NCBI GenBank assembly: GCA_039029535.1 | Contig: JBCCFW010000001.1 | Location: 70,474-134,473, forward strand | Length of the DNA: 64,000 bases | DNA from: JBCCFW01 sp039029535 | GTDB taxonomy: Bacteria > Acidobacteriota > JBCCFW01 | Direction of reading: 5' to 3' | Part shown: piece after piece, positions 34,656 to 43,545 of the stretch | Layout of the letters: the number at the start of each line of letters is the position of its first letter | Numbering within the stretch: the first letter of the stretch is position 1 | Position numbers and translations under genes: made by a program | Notes under the pieces: generated by a model | Seen by the model: the letters and a program-made list of their open reading frames with translations, nothing else | What the model was told of the DNA's origin: nothing | Database searches by the model: none

Positions 34656-37028
34656 ATGCTCTGCATCGAAGATAACGACCATCTCCCGGACCGCCCACTC
34701 GTGCCCGACGCCAGTCGCCCCCTCACCACCGAGGCCTTCCTCCTCACGCGCTCCTGGCGGGAGCGGCGGAACGGCGTCGAGCTGGAGCTCTGGGCGGCCT
34801 CGGCCGACGGACCGCTCCGACTGCTCGTACCCCAGCAAGAGCTCGTCTGTTTCATTCCCAGCAGCACGAAGCCCAGCCTCCCCAGCGTCGGCCGACGTCG
34901 CTCGGTCGAGCTGAAGAGCCTCGGCGGTCAGCCCGTCGACGCCTGCTACTTCACCAGCCGACGTCAGCTCCGCCAGGCCCAGCGGGAGCTCGAGGACGCG
35001 GGTCTCCCGACCTTCGAGTCGGACGTGAAGGCCACCGATCGCTATCTCATGGAGCGCTTCCTTCGCGCCGGTCTCCAGGTGGAGGGCAAGGCCACGAAGA
35101 AGGACGGCTGGCTCGAGCTGGTCGAGCCTCGGATCCGACCCGCCCCCGACCATCGACCGTCGTTGGCCGTCCGCTCCCTCGACATCGAGACCGAGATGGA
35201 CCCCGACCGGCTGATCTCCATCGCCGTCACCCGAGAGGACGACATCCGAGTCTTCCTCCTGCACGACGACGGCTGGAAGAAGAAGCCGAGACGGAAGGGC
35301 CTGACCGTCCACGCCGACGAGGCCGAGCTCCTCCGGGCGTTCTTCGCCTGGCTGAAGAAGGACGATCCCGACGTCATCATCGGCTGGAACGTCATCGACT
35401 TCGACTGCGTGTACCTCCAGCGCAAGTGCGAGACGCTCGGCGTCGACTTCGATCTCGGACGGGGAGAGGGAGAGTCGGTCTTTCTCCCACCCGGCGAGGG
35501 CATGCGGGGTCACCTGGCTCGCGTGCCGGGCCGCGTCATCCTCGATGGCATCACGCTCCTGCACGCCGCCACGATCTTCTTCGAGGACTACAGCCTGGGC
35601 GCCGTCGCCCAGGAGGTCATCGGCAAGGACAAGCTCCTCGAGGGAGGACCTGACGCGCCCGAGAAGATCGCCGCGCTCTACCACGCCGACCCCCTGGCCC
35701 TGGTCGACTACAACGTCGTCGACTGTCAGCTCGTCGAAGACGTCTTCGACGAGCTCCACCTCCTCGACTTCGTCATCGAGCGGAGCCAGCTCACCGGCCT
35801 CGAGCTCGATCGCCGCGCGGGCTCGGTGGCGGCCTTCGACAACCTCTACCTCCCGCGCCTGCACCGCGAGGGTCACGTCGCCCCCGAGGTCGGTAGCAAC
35901 GACTCCACCGAAGGCAGCCCCGGCGGTCACCTGCTGGAGTCGGATCCCGGGCTCTTCGAGAACGTCCTTCTCCTCGATTTCAAGAGCCTGTACCCGAGCA
36001 TCATGGGGACCTTTCTCATCGACCCCCTCGGTCTCCATCTCGGCGGCGACGACCAGGTCCCGGGCTTCCTCGGTGCCACGTTCCACCGTGAGCGGCACGT
36101 GCTGCCGGAGCTGGTCCGCGAGATCTGGAAGGCCCGCGACGGCGCCAAGGCCCGGGGCGATCGCACTGGCATCCAGGCGATCAAGATCCTGATGAACTCG
36201 TTCTATGGGGTGCTCGGCACGACCATCTGTCGGTTCTTCGACCCGCGACTCGCCAGCAGCATCACCCGACGCGGACACGAGATCCTCGAGACCACCAAGG
36301 CCTGGATCCAGGAGGGGGGAGAGAAGGTCATCTACGGAGACACCGACTCCGTCTTCGTGCTCCTCGGTCCCGACAAGCCGCTGGACGAGTGCCGCGCCCG
36401 CGGCAAGGAGCTGGCCGCATCGCTGACGACCCGCTGGCGCGAGACCCTGAAGGACGAGCTGCGGCTCGACTCCTGGCTCGAGCTCGAATTCGAGCAGCAC
36501 TTCCTCCGCTTCCTCATGCCCACCATGCGGCACTCCGAAAAGGGCACGAAGAAGCGTTACGCCGGGCTCGTCCAGGACGGTGACGAGCGACGTGTCGTCT
36601 TCAAGGGGCTCGAGTCCGTGCGAACCGACTGGACCCCGCTGGCCCGGGAGGTCCAGCGTGAGCTCTACCGCCGGGTCTTCCTCGATGAGCCCTGGGAGGA
36701 CTGGCTGCGCGAGGTGGTTTCCGACCTCGAGGCCGGGCGGCTCGACGACCAACTCGTTTACCGGAAGCGCCTGAGGCGCTCCCTCGACGCCTACGCCGAG
36801 AAGGGGGCTCCGCCGCACGTCCAGGCGGCCCGGAAGCTCGACAAGCCCGGCCGCTGGATCCGCCACGTCATCACCGTCAACGGCCCCGAACCGGTCGAGA
36901 AGCACGTCTCGGCCCTCGACCACGCCCACTACCGCGACAAGCAGCTCGCCCCGGCCGTCGACGGCCTCCTCCAGTTTCTCGATCGCTCGCTGGAGGACGT
37001 GGCGGGGAGGCAGCTTCGACTCTTCTGA
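34656..37028 (+). CDS. polB: DNA polymerase II (family B, with 3'-5' exonuclease)
   Basis: 790 residues, close to the E. coli Pol II length of 783. Exonuclease motifs: ExoI DIETE (about 176), ExoII NVIDFD (about 245), ExoIII YNVVDCQLV (about 350). Polymerase motifs: A DFKSLYPSIM (about 441), B KILMNSFYGVLG (about 511), C YGDTDS (about 560). The N-terminus aligns with Pol II (AFLLTRSWRERRNGVELELWAA; ADGPLRLLVPQQELVCFIP). Pol II acts in replication restart and translesion or repair synthesis and is SOS-controlled in E. coli. I see no LexA box of known type here. ATG 34656 is preferred over GTG 34644; neither has a strong ribosome binding site. Confidence 0.94.
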   Translation: MLCIEDNDHLPDRPLVPDASRPLTTEAFLLTRSWRERRNGVELELWAASADGPLRLLVPQQELVCFIPSSTKPSLPSVGRRRSVELKSLGGQPVDACYFTSRRQLRQAQRELEDAGLPTFESDVKATDRYLMERFLRAGLQVEGKATKKDGWLELVEPRIRPAPDHRPSLAVRSLDIETEMDPDRLISIAVTREDDIRVFLLHDDGWKKKPRRKGLTVHADEAELLRAFFAWLKKDDPDVIIGWNVIDFDCVYLQRKCETLGVDFDLGRGEGESVFLPPGEGMRGHLARVPGRVILDGITLLHAATIFFEDYSLGAVAQEVIGKDKLLEGGPDAPEKIAALYHADPLALVDYNVVDCQLVEDVFDELHLLDFVIERSQLTGLELDRRAGSVAAFDNLYLPRLHREGHVAPEVGSNDSTEGSPGGHLLESDPGLFENVLLLDFKSLYPSIMGTFLIDPLGLHLGGDDQVPGFLGATFHRERHVLPELVREIWKARDGAKARGDRTGIQAIKILMNSFYGVLGTTICRFFDPRLASSITRRGHEILETTKAWIQEGGEKVIYGDTDSVFVLLGPDKPLDECRARGKELAASLTTRWRETLKDELRLDSWLELEFEQHFLRFLMPTMRHSEKGTKKRYAGLVQDGDERRVVFKGLESVRTDWTPLAREVQRELYRRVFLDEPWEDWLREVVSDLEAGRLDDQLVYRKRLRRSLDAYAEKGAPPHVQAARKLDKPGRWIRHVITVNGPEPVEKHVSALDHAHYRDKQLAPAVDGLLQFLDRSLEDVAGRQLRLF

Positions 37029-37035
37029 GGGGCTC

Positions 37036-37065
37036 TAGTCATCCAAGATGAGAATGGATTATCAT
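37036..37065 (+). promoter_or_regulatory. Promoter with Fur/Zur-family operator upstream of MerC-like gene
   Basis: TGAGAATGGATTATCA (37049-37064) is a near-perfect palindrome (one mismatch between half-sites). It overlaps a good -10, TATCAT (37060-37065), with TAGTCA 18 bp upstream as -35. The same 16-bp motif, perfect there, lies over the -10 of the TonB receptor at 54616-54631. Its position over the -10 implies repression. Confidence 0.65.
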
Positions 37066-37118
37066 TTAGCGGAACGGCGAAAGTGCCTCCTCTCCCATCC
37101 CCCTCTCGAGACCGACCG

Positions 37119-37616
37119 ATGACGACCCCTGCCGTCCGAACGGGCGTGAGCTGGGGAGAGCGTTTCGCCTCTTGGGGCTCAATGGCCTCGGTGGCCTGCG
37201 CCATCCACTGCCTCCTGATGCCCATCGCCGTCGCGGTGCTCCCCACGCTCGGGGTCTCGTTCCTTCAAAACGAGTGGCTCGAGCTCGGCCTCGTTCTGGG
37301 GTCGGCGGTCCTGGTCACCGCGAGCCTCTCGTGGTCCTGCTTCAGCCGGCGTCGCACCGAGGGTCTGGTGATCGGCTTGATCGGTGTCGTCGTGTTCTTG
37401 GTGAGTGCCTGCTTGCCTCACGCCCACGAAGCGGTGGCCCACGCGGGGCACGCTCATGAGCACGCCCACGAGCACGGTCATGGGATCCCGCTCGCCGCCC
37501 TTCGACTCCCGCTGCTGGTGATCGGAGCCCTCGGCATGGCGGCCGGCACCTTCCTTCATCGTCGCGCCTGTCGAAGCTGTGCGGACCATGAGATGGAGCA
37601 GCCGGTCACGGCCTGA
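37119..37616 (+). CDS. MerC-like membrane protein with His-rich loop
   Basis: 165 residues from ATG 37119. The start RFASWGSMASVACAIHCLLMPIAVAVLPTLG is the MerC-domain signature (CxxHC-like ACAIHC). There are four hydrophobic helices. Between helices 3 and 4 lies a His-rich loop (HAHEAVAHAGHAHEHAHEHGHG). The C-terminus has CRSC. MerC is known as a mercury transporter, but MerC-domain proteins outside mer operons are common and unassigned. The His-rich loop and the shared operator suggest zinc or another transition metal rather than mercury. A paralogue lies at 57183. Confidence 0.8.
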   Translation: MTTPAVRTGVSWGERFASWGSMASVACAIHCLLMPIAVAVLPTLGVSFLQNEWLELGLVLGSAVLVTASLSWSCFSRRRTEGLVIGLIGVVVFLVSACLPHAHEAVAHAGHAHEHAHEHGHGIPLAALRLPLLVIGALGMAAGTFLHRRACRSCADHEMEQPVTA

Positions 37617-37746
37617 GCCTGACGGGAGGCCCGGGTGTCGAGTGAGACCCCCTCCCGGAGGGGGGCCCTGGCAGCGAGGTCGCGTGGTGCCCATCATTGC
37701 GGCCCGCAAGTGGCGTGATGACACGCGAAAATGTCGGGGAGCAGCG

Positions 37747-39333
37747 ATGACGGATCCGTCTCCGAGCCAGGAAGAGCACGAACGACTGCGCGCCGAGCGC
37801 GACGAGCTGCGCGACTTCTTCGACGAGGCTCCGGACATGTTCGTGTCGGTCAACGCCGACGACGGGCGCGTGCTCGACTGCAACAGCACCTTGCTGAAGG
37901 TTCTGGGGCGGAGCCGCGACGACGTGGTGGGAGCCCCGGTCACCGACATCTATCACCCGACCAGCATCGGTGACGCGCAAGCAGCCTTCCGTGCGTTCCT
38001 CGAACACGGCGAGGCCCAAGCTTCTTCGTTGTTCCTTCTCCAGCCCACCGGTGAGCCCCTGCCGATCAGCCTCAGGGTCTCGGCCGTTCGCGACGAGACC
38101 GGTCGGATCGTGCGGAGTCGCTCGATCTGTCGTGACACCAGGCTCGAGAACGAGGTGGCCGCGCTCAAGCTGGAGGCGCGCGTGCAGGAAGCCCAGCGCT
38201 TCGAGAGCTTGGCGGTGTTGGCTGGTGGGATCGCTCACGACTTCAACAACCTGCTGGTGGGCATCCTCGGCAACGCCGGCCTGGCACTCATGTCGGTCCC
38301 GGCCGAGTCACCCGTGCGCGGCATCCTGCAAGACATCGAGGTGACCGCCCAGCGAGCGGCTGAGCTCACGCGTCAGATGCTCGCCTACTCGGGCAAGGGG
38401 CGCTTCGTCGTCGAGGAGCTGGACCTCTCTCGACTCGTCGAGGAGATGAGTCATCTCATCGAGGTGGCGGTCTCCCGCAAGGTCGTGTTGCGTCTCGACC
38501 TGGGTGAGCCCGGCATCATGATCAGCGCCGACGCCACTCAGGTTCGCCAAGTGGTGATGAACCTCATCACCAACGGTTCGGAGGCCATCGGCGAACGCAG
38601 CGGCATCGTGAGCATCCGCACCGGGGTCGTCGAGGCCAACGAGGCCTACCTGGCGGACATGATCCGCGGTCCCGAGTCCCAGCCCGGTTACTTCGCCTAC
38701 CTCGAGGTGTCCGACACGGGCATCGGGATGTCACCCGAGGTCGTCGAGCGGATGTTCGACCCGTTTTACTCGACGAAGCACGAGGGACACGGACTCGGGC
38801 TCGCGGCGATGCTGGGCATCGTCAAGGGGCACCAGGGTGCCATTCGCGTCTACAGCGAGACCGGAAACGGAACGACGATCCGGGTCCTTCTACCCCTGGC
38901 GCAGCCGCAGGAACCGGCCGTCGAACGAGAGAGCCTCGAGCCCTTCGAGCAGGGCGACGGATTGGTCATGGTCGTCGACGACGAGGAGCAGGTCCGCGCC
39001 GTGTCCAAGCGCGCCCTGGAGATGGTCGGCTACGAGGTCGTCACCTGCGTGGACGGGCGGGAGGCCGTCGAAGTCTATCGACGACGTCACGAGTCGATCC
39101 GCGCCGTCTTGCTCGACATGACCATGCCCCACCTGGATGGACGTGAGACCTTCCGCGAGATGACCCGGATCCGCAGCGACGTGCGCGTGATCCTCATGAG
39201 CGGCTACAACGAGCAGGACGCGACGAGCTTCTTCGCTGGGAAGGGGCTGGCCGGCTTCATCCAGAAGCCGTTCTCACCACGCGAGCTCCTGCAGGCGGTG
39301 TGGGAACGGCTGAGCGACTCACCCGCTTCTTGA
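37747..39333 (+). CDS. Hybrid histidine kinase (PAS-HisKA-HATPase-receiver)
   Basis: 528 residues from ATG 37747. Soluble, with no membrane helix. A PAS domain spans about 20-140 (FFDEAPDMFVSVNADDGRVLDCNSTLLKVLG). The phospho-acceptor box LAGGIAHDFNNLLVGILG has His near residue 166. HATPase boxes: VVMNLITNGSEAIG (N), DTGIGMSPEV (G1), GHGLGLAAMLGIVKGHQG (G2). A C-terminal receiver domain (about 405-525) has MVVDDEEQVRAV, the phosphorylatable Asp in LLDMTMPHLDG and the Lys in IQKPFSP. It is convergent with the KaiC-like gene across a hairpin. The partner response protein is not evident. Confidence 0.92.
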   Translation: MTDPSPSQEEHERLRAERDELRDFFDEAPDMFVSVNADDGRVLDCNSTLLKVLGRSRDDVVGAPVTDIYHPTSIGDAQAAFRAFLEHGEAQASSLFLLQPTGEPLPISLRVSAVRDETGRIVRSRSICRDTRLENEVAALKLEARVQEAQRFESLAVLAGGIAHDFNNLLVGILGNAGLALMSVPAESPVRGILQDIEVTAQRAAELTRQMLAYSGKGRFVVEELDLSRLVEEMSHLIEVAVSRKVVLRLDLGEPGIMISADATQVRQVVMNLITNGSEAIGERSGIVSIRTGVVEANEAYLADMIRGPESQPGYFAYLEVSDTGIGMSPEVVERMFDPFYSTKHEGHGLGLAAMLGIVKGHQGAIRVYSETGNGTTIRVLLPLAQPQEPAVERESLEPFEQGDGLVMVVDDEEQVRAVSKRALEMVGYEVVTCVDGREAVEVYRRRHESIRAVLLDMTMPHLDGRETFREMTRIRSDVRVILMSGYNEQDATSFFAGKGLAGFIQKPFSPRELLQAVWERLSDSPAS

Positions 39334-39339
39334 AGCGGG
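39322..39339. terminator. Hairpin between convergent kinase and KaiC-like genes
   Basis: CCCGCTTC (39322-39329) pairs with GAAGCGGG (39332-39339) across the stop codon of the kinase. The nominal loop is only 2 nt, so the top pair or two would open. Confidence 0.5.
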
Positions 39340-39352
39340 CGGCGCGAACGCG

Positions 39353-40825
39353 TCAGGTCAGCACGCGGAGGCCGTGACGGTCGATCTCGTACTCGCGAAG
39401 GTCCTTGGCGTGCTCGCCACCGGCGAACTTCGGGACACCGACGTAGCGACGCATCCGACCCTCGTTCATCTCCATGGTCATCTGAACGACGCAGCTCGAC
39501 AGCGCCGCGTAGTCGTCGACGTCGGTCCCGCGGCCCTGGTCGCCGGAGCGCTGCTCTTGCATGAGAAAGGTCGTCGCTCCCGCGCTCTTGAAGAGCCTCG
39601 AGAGCACGACGACGTGGTCGTGCACGCGATCCGCGTCGCGCAAGGCCACCCAGAGATCGCCCACGGAGTCGAAGACGATGCGGTCGGGAGGGAAGCGCTG
39701 GAGCTCGGCGCAGAGCTCTTGTTCGAGTTGCTCGACGCAGAGGCCGGTCGGGCTGTGATGTTGGATGCGCAGGCGTCCGTCTTCCAGCGCGGGCTCCCAG
39801 TCCATGCCGACCGAGGCCGCCTGCTCGAGCACCTCTTGTGGGCTGGAGCGGAGCGTCACCAGCAAGGCCGTCTCGTTTCTGGTGAGACCGGCATTGATGT
39901 AGTGATGCGCCAGCACGGACTTGCCCGTGCCCGGCGTCCCGGTGCCGAGGTTGAAGGTGCCGCTGAGCACGCCCCCCGACATCATCGTGTCGAGGCCCTC
40001 CACGCCCGTGGAGAGCCGGGAACGCTCGACCCGTTCGGTGGCCGGGAAGAACTTGGCGACGTCTTGCGGGCGGAGACGCGGGTACACGGCGGCACCACCC
40101 TTGCCCAGGGAGAAGGGGTGCTTGCCCGAGACGTGTGGTTGGCCGCGGGTCTTGCGGACCTCGATGAAGCGCTTGCTCGCGCCACCGGCCCGGTCGGGTG
40201 CATCAGAGAGACGGAGCGATGCGTCGACGAGGTACTCCTCGAAGGCGATGTGCTTCTCGTCCTTGTTCTCGATCTCCTTGACCATGATGGCGTTGATGTC
40301 GCGGAGCTTGAGCTGATTCAGGACCGTCGCGAGGATCTCGCGCAAGGCCAGCTCGTCGGTGGCCACGCGCTTGAAGTGCGTGATGCTGTCGATGAGGAGA
40401 CGGCGGGCGCCCAGCTCCTCCACGAGCTTCTCGATGAAGTCGTTCTTGCCCGAGAAGCCGTCGAGGATGCGCTTCGGTGGCGTCCACACCACGCGGAGCA
40501 TTCCCTTGTTCTCCAGCGCCTTGAGATCGACTCCGGCCTGGAGCGATTCCTCGTAGAGCTGCCGAGGGAACTCCTCGAAGGTGATGATCAGCCCCGGCTC
40601 GTCGCAGCCCAGGATTCCCTCCGCGATCATGCGGACGGCCAGGGTGCTCTTGCCGCTGCCCGGAGGTCCTTCGACGAGGAGTGAGTTGCCGCGCACGAGG
40701 CCGCCGTGGAGCAGGTGGTCGAGACCTGGAATCCCCGTGACCATGCGATCGCGAGTGGGGATGCCGGGAGGTTGCTCGGCGTTGGGAGCCACGGCCATCT
40801 TCGCGTCGGGAGTCGTCGTGCTCAC
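39353..40825 (-). CDS. KaiC-like double-domain RecA ATPase
   Basis: 490 residues in two KaiC-type domains. Domain 1 has Walker A EGPPGSGKST (about 52-61), catalytic glutamates in TFEEFP, Walker B-like RRLLIDSIT and the KaiC strand KTRGQPHVSGKHPFSLGKGG. Domain 2 has Walker A GTPGTGKSV (about 295) and Walker B-like DRIVFDSVGDL, but TLRSSP replaces the EE pair, so its ATPase may be impaired. KaiC is the circadian clock ATPase of cyanobacteria; KaiC-like proteins elsewhere act in signalling. No kaiA or kaiB is in the window. GTG 40825 overlaps the upstream stop by 4 bp, coupling it to the GspE/PilB-like gene. Confidence 0.88.
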   Translation of the reverse strand: MSTTTPDAKMAVAPNAEQPPGIPTRDRMVTGIPGLDHLLHGGLVRGNSLLVEGPPGSGKSTLAVRMIAEGILGCDEPGLIITFEEFPRQLYEESLQAGVDLKALENKGMLRVVWTPPKRILDGFSGKNDFIEKLVEELGARRLLIDSITHFKRVATDELALREILATVLNQLKLRDINAIMVKEIENKDEKHIAFEEYLVDASLRLSDAPDRAGGASKRFIEVRKTRGQPHVSGKHPFSLGKGGAAVYPRLRPQDVAKFFPATERVERSRLSTGVEGLDTMMSGGVLSGTFNLGTGTPGTGKSVLAHHYINAGLTRNETALLVTLRSSPQEVLEQAASVGMDWEPALEDGRLRIQHHSPTGLCVEQLEQELCAELQRFPPDRIVFDSVGDLWVALRDADRVHDHVVVLSRLFKSAGATTFLMQEQRSGDQGRGTDVDDYAALSSCVVQMTMEMNEGRMRRYVGVPKFAGGEHAKDLREYEIDRHGLRVLT

Positions 40826-42798
40826 TGTTCACCTCCACAGTACGGGCAGGTGGGTAGGCCCGGGGCGATGACCGCCTCGCAATGACCGCAAGTCGTGCTC
40901 TTCCACTCGCGCTGGAACTCCTCACCGCAGTGAGGGCAGGCCTCCCAGGCGGCGTCCACCGGCTCGTGGCAGCTCGGGCAGTGCTCGCGCAGGGTGACCT
41001 GGCAGAACGGGCAATGGGAATAGTCGGCGCTGACCACGCGCTGGCAGGAGTGGCAGAGCTGCTCTCGCTCGTCCGCCGCCATGAGCTCGCGCTGGAGCTC
41101 CGACACCGTCGTCTTGCCCTGGAGGACGAGCTGGCGACCGGACTCCACCATGGTCGACATGCCCGACTTGGTGGCGGCATGCCGCAGGGCCTGGGCCGCC
41201 GCGCGCTCCAGGATGAGCCGCTGGGCGTTGTTGTCGATCGTGTAGTACTCGAAGACCGCCTGGCGTCCCTTGTAGCCGATCCCGCTGCAGGCTTCGCAGC
41301 CGGTCCCCCGGTGAAGGGTGGGGGGCTTGGCCTGACCGAGGAGGGAGCGCTCGGTCTCGTTGGCTTCGTAGGGCTGTGAGCAGGACTGACAGATGAGTCT
41401 CAGCAGTCGCTGGGCGAGCACGCCCTTGAGGGTCGCAGCGATGAGGTGCGGGCTGCAGCCCATGTCGGTGAGACGGGTCACCGCCTGGCAGGCGTCGTTG
41501 GTGTGTAGGGTGCTGAAGACCTTGTGGCCGGTCAGGGCGGCGCGGCAGGCGATCTCGGCCGTCGCCACGTCGCGGATCTCGCCGACCAGAAGCACGTTCG
41601 GGTCCTGGCGGAGCATGGCGCAGAGGCCGCTGTAGAAGGAGAGACCGGCCGCCTCGTTGACCTGCACCTGGGTGATGCCGGGGAGCGTGTACTCGATGGG
41701 GTCTTCGAGGGTCACGACGTTGAGCCGGGGCCGGTCGAGCGCTGCCATGGTTGCGTACAGCGAGGTGGTCTTGCCCGAGCCGGTCGGACCGGTGACGAGG
41801 TAGAACCCCAGCGGGTTGTCGATGAGGTCCTGCATCCGCTCGCGGATCGGCGCCGGCATCTCGAGCTTGTTGATGTCGAGGAGGCTGCAGTCCTTGCGCA
41901 AGAGACGCAGCACGACCTTCTCACCGAACTGGGAGGGGAGGGTCGAGCTCCGGACGTCGATGACCTCGTCCAGATACTGGAAGCTGAAGCGCCCGTCTTG
42001 CGGGGCGCGCTTCTCGGCGATGTCGAGACCCGACAGGACCTTGAGTCGAGTGACGACCGGAGTGGAGGCCGACGACTCGGTCTCGCCGGCGAGCTGGAGC
42101 AGCCCGTCGATGCGGTGCCGCACGCGCAGGTGCTGCGCGTCGACCTCGACGTGAATGTCGGTCACTCCTCGCTGCGCTGCGTCCGCGAGCACCAGGTCGA
42201 CGATCTCGACGGCGGTCGATTGCCCGAACGTGTTGCTCAGCCAACCCTCTGCAGCGGTGGCGACCCTTTCGAGGTCGGTGGCGACCGCGCTGGCGGCGGG
42301 CTCTTCCTCGACGGAGGTGGGTCGGTCGCTCTCGAGGGACTCGTCGAGACGTGCGTAGTTGGCGCCGATGGCGTCTCTCAGCTCGTGGCGAAGGGCGACG
42401 ACTGGCTGGACCTCCGACTGCAGGGCTCGAGCGATGGCCTCGCGAGCCCGCGTGTCGTCTGGGTTGGCGAAGGCCACCACGATGCGTCCGCTCTCGGGGC
42501 GGATGGGGAGCGCGAGATGCCGGGTGGCCTCCTTGCGCGTGACCTTGGTGAGGAGCTCGGCCTCGACGGCGAGACCGGGAAGACTGAGCGAGGAGCAGAA
42601 GTAGTGGTTCTCGAGGTACTGCCTCAGCAGGCTCTCGTCGACCTGCCCCCGTTCGAGCAGCAGCTCTTCGAGGAAGCGTCCGGTGGTCTCGGCCTCCTGA
42701 AGCAGGGTGTCCAGCAGCTCACGGGGGAGGGCTTGAGCCGATCCCAGGATGCGGGCGGTGGTGTCCGTCTCGATGCAGGCAGCGGTGGCCATCGTCAC
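40822..42798 (-). CDS. GspE/PilB-like secretion ATPase with C-terminal zinc ribbons
   Basis: 658 residues. GTG 42798 has GGGGAG at a 7-nt spacing; ATG 42792 is the alternative. An N-terminal T2SSE-N/MshEN-type domain (about 25-150) is followed by the T2SSE ATPase core with Asp box RVRHRIDGLLQL, Walker A GPTGSGKTTS (about 336), LEDPIEYTLPGITQVQVNE, LRQDPNVLLVGEIRD and the zinc motif CQSC...CEAC. Unusually, the C-terminus (about 585-657) adds a run of zinc ribbons (CHSC, CPFC, CPSC, CPHC, CGHC, CPYC). No pilin, secretin or GspF gene is nearby, so it may be a regulatory or motility ATPase rather than a secretion motor. Confidence 0.88.
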   Translation of the reverse strand: MTMATAACIETDTTARILGSAQALPRELLDTLLQEAETTGRFLEELLLERGQVDESLLRQYLENHYFCSSLSLPGLAVEAELLTKVTRKEATRHLALPIRPESGRIVVAFANPDDTRAREAIARALQSEVQPVVALRHELRDAIGANYARLDESLESDRPTSVEEEPAASAVATDLERVATAAEGWLSNTFGQSTAVEIVDLVLADAAQRGVTDIHVEVDAQHLRVRHRIDGLLQLAGETESSASTPVVTRLKVLSGLDIAEKRAPQDGRFSFQYLDEVIDVRSSTLPSQFGEKVVLRLLRKDCSLLDINKLEMPAPIRERMQDLIDNPLGFYLVTGPTGSGKTTSLYATMAALDRPRLNVVTLEDPIEYTLPGITQVQVNEAAGLSFYSGLCAMLRQDPNVLLVGEIRDVATAEIACRAALTGHKVFSTLHTNDACQAVTRLTDMGCSPHLIAATLKGVLAQRLLRLICQSCSQPYEANETERSLLGQAKPPTLHRGTGCEACSGIGYKGRQAVFEYYTIDNNAQRLILERAAAQALRHAATKSGMSTMVESGRQLVLQGKTTVSELQRELMAADEREQLCHSCQRVVSADYSHCPFCQVTLREHCPSCHEPVDAAWEACPHCGEEFQREWKSTTCGHCEAVIAPGLPTCPYCGGEQ

Positions 42799-42968
42799 GT
42801 CGATGCTCCCCTCTCGGGTCGGGCCGACCCGGGCTGGAGGTCTCTCCCGGGGCCCATCGGTCGGGGCGGTGCTGTCTTGAGAGCGAGATCGACCGCGAGA
42901 TGGTGGCGGACGCGCGGAGGCGAGGAGGACAGATCGCGGTACCCTTCCGGCGCCAGCCCGTCGCGAGG

Positions 42969-43015
42969 CTGGACCGGCAGTGACGAACTGCTATCCTAGT
43001 TGAGAAACCTTTTCA
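42969..43015 (+). promoter_or_regulatory. Rubrerythrin promoter with Fur/PerR-type dyad
   Basis: TGGACC (42969-42974), 17-bp spacer, TATCCT (42992-42997) preceded by TGC (extended -10). Just downstream, TGAGAAACCTTTTCA (43001-43015) is a 15-bp imperfect 7-1-7 dyad over the expected transcription start. PerR commonly represses rubrerythrin genes through sites of this form. Confidence 0.55.
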
Positions 43016-43062
43016 TCTAGCACGGGTCCCGGACGGGGACGACCGGGCAGGAGAGACCTCAG

Positions 43063-43482
43063 ATGAGCGAGCTCAAGGGGAGCAAGACCCAGGACAACCT
43101 CAAGGCCGCCTTTGCGGGCGAGTCCCAGGCGAACCGCCGTTACCTCTACTTCGCCAAGCAGGCGGACGTCGAGGGTTACCCCGAGATCGCGGGCAACTTC
43201 CGGGAGACCGCCGAGGGCGAGACCGGCCACGCACATGGTCACCTCGACTACCTCAAGAAGTGCGGTGACCCCGCAACCGACCTGCCCATCGGCGACACCG
43301 AGAGCAACCTCAAGGCGGCCGTCGCCGGCGAGACCCACGAGTACACCGACATGTACCCGGGCATGGCCAAGACCGCTCGCGAAGAGGGCTTCGGCGAGAT
43401 CGCCGATTGGTTCGAGACCCTGGCCAAGGCCGAGAAGTCTCACGCCGGTCGCTTCCAGCAGCTCCTGGACGAGATCGCCTGA
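43063..43482 (+). CDS. Rubrerythrin-family diiron protein lacking the rubredoxin domain
   Basis: 139 residues with an AGGAGA ribosome binding site. The ferritin-like four-helix bundle carries diiron ligands: FAGESQANRRYLYFAK (first Glu), TAEGETGHAHGH (ExxH) in the first half, and VAGETHEYTDMY, AKAEKSHAGRF (ExxH) in the second. Such proteins reduce peroxide. The usual C-terminal rubredoxin (two CxxC) is absent, so electrons must come from elsewhere, possibly the Fe-S protein encoded next. The genes 43063-45437 form the rubrerythrin / Fe-S oxidoreductase / DUF3501 arrangement found in several proteobacteria. Confidence 0.93.
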   Translation: MSELKGSKTQDNLKAAFAGESQANRRYLYFAKQADVEGYPEIAGNFRETAEGETGHAHGHLDYLKKCGDPATDLPIGDTESNLKAAVAGETHEYTDMYPGMAKTAREEGFGEIADWFETLAKAEKSHAGRFQQLLDEIA

Positions 43483-43504
43483 CCCTCGTCTCACCGCGTG
43501 TCGA

Positions 43505-43532
43505 GCGCGGGCCCGGGAGCTCGGGTCCGCGC
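43505..43532 (+). terminator. Intercistronic hairpin after rubrerythrin
   Basis: GCGCGGGCCCG (43505-43515) pairs with CGGGTCCGCGC (43522-43532) through 10 Watson-Crick pairs and one G:U around a 6-nt loop. It is placed between rubrerythrin and the Fe-S gene without a U-tract. It probably attenuates or stabilises the upstream message, giving more rubrerythrin than reductase. Confidence 0.5.
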
Positions 43533-43545
43533 GAGTGAGGGCCGG

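Noticed and set aside
34308..36929. 873-residue open frame on the minus strand
   Set aside because: Antisense to DNA polymerase II, with no recognisable domain. Codon position bias follows the polymerase.
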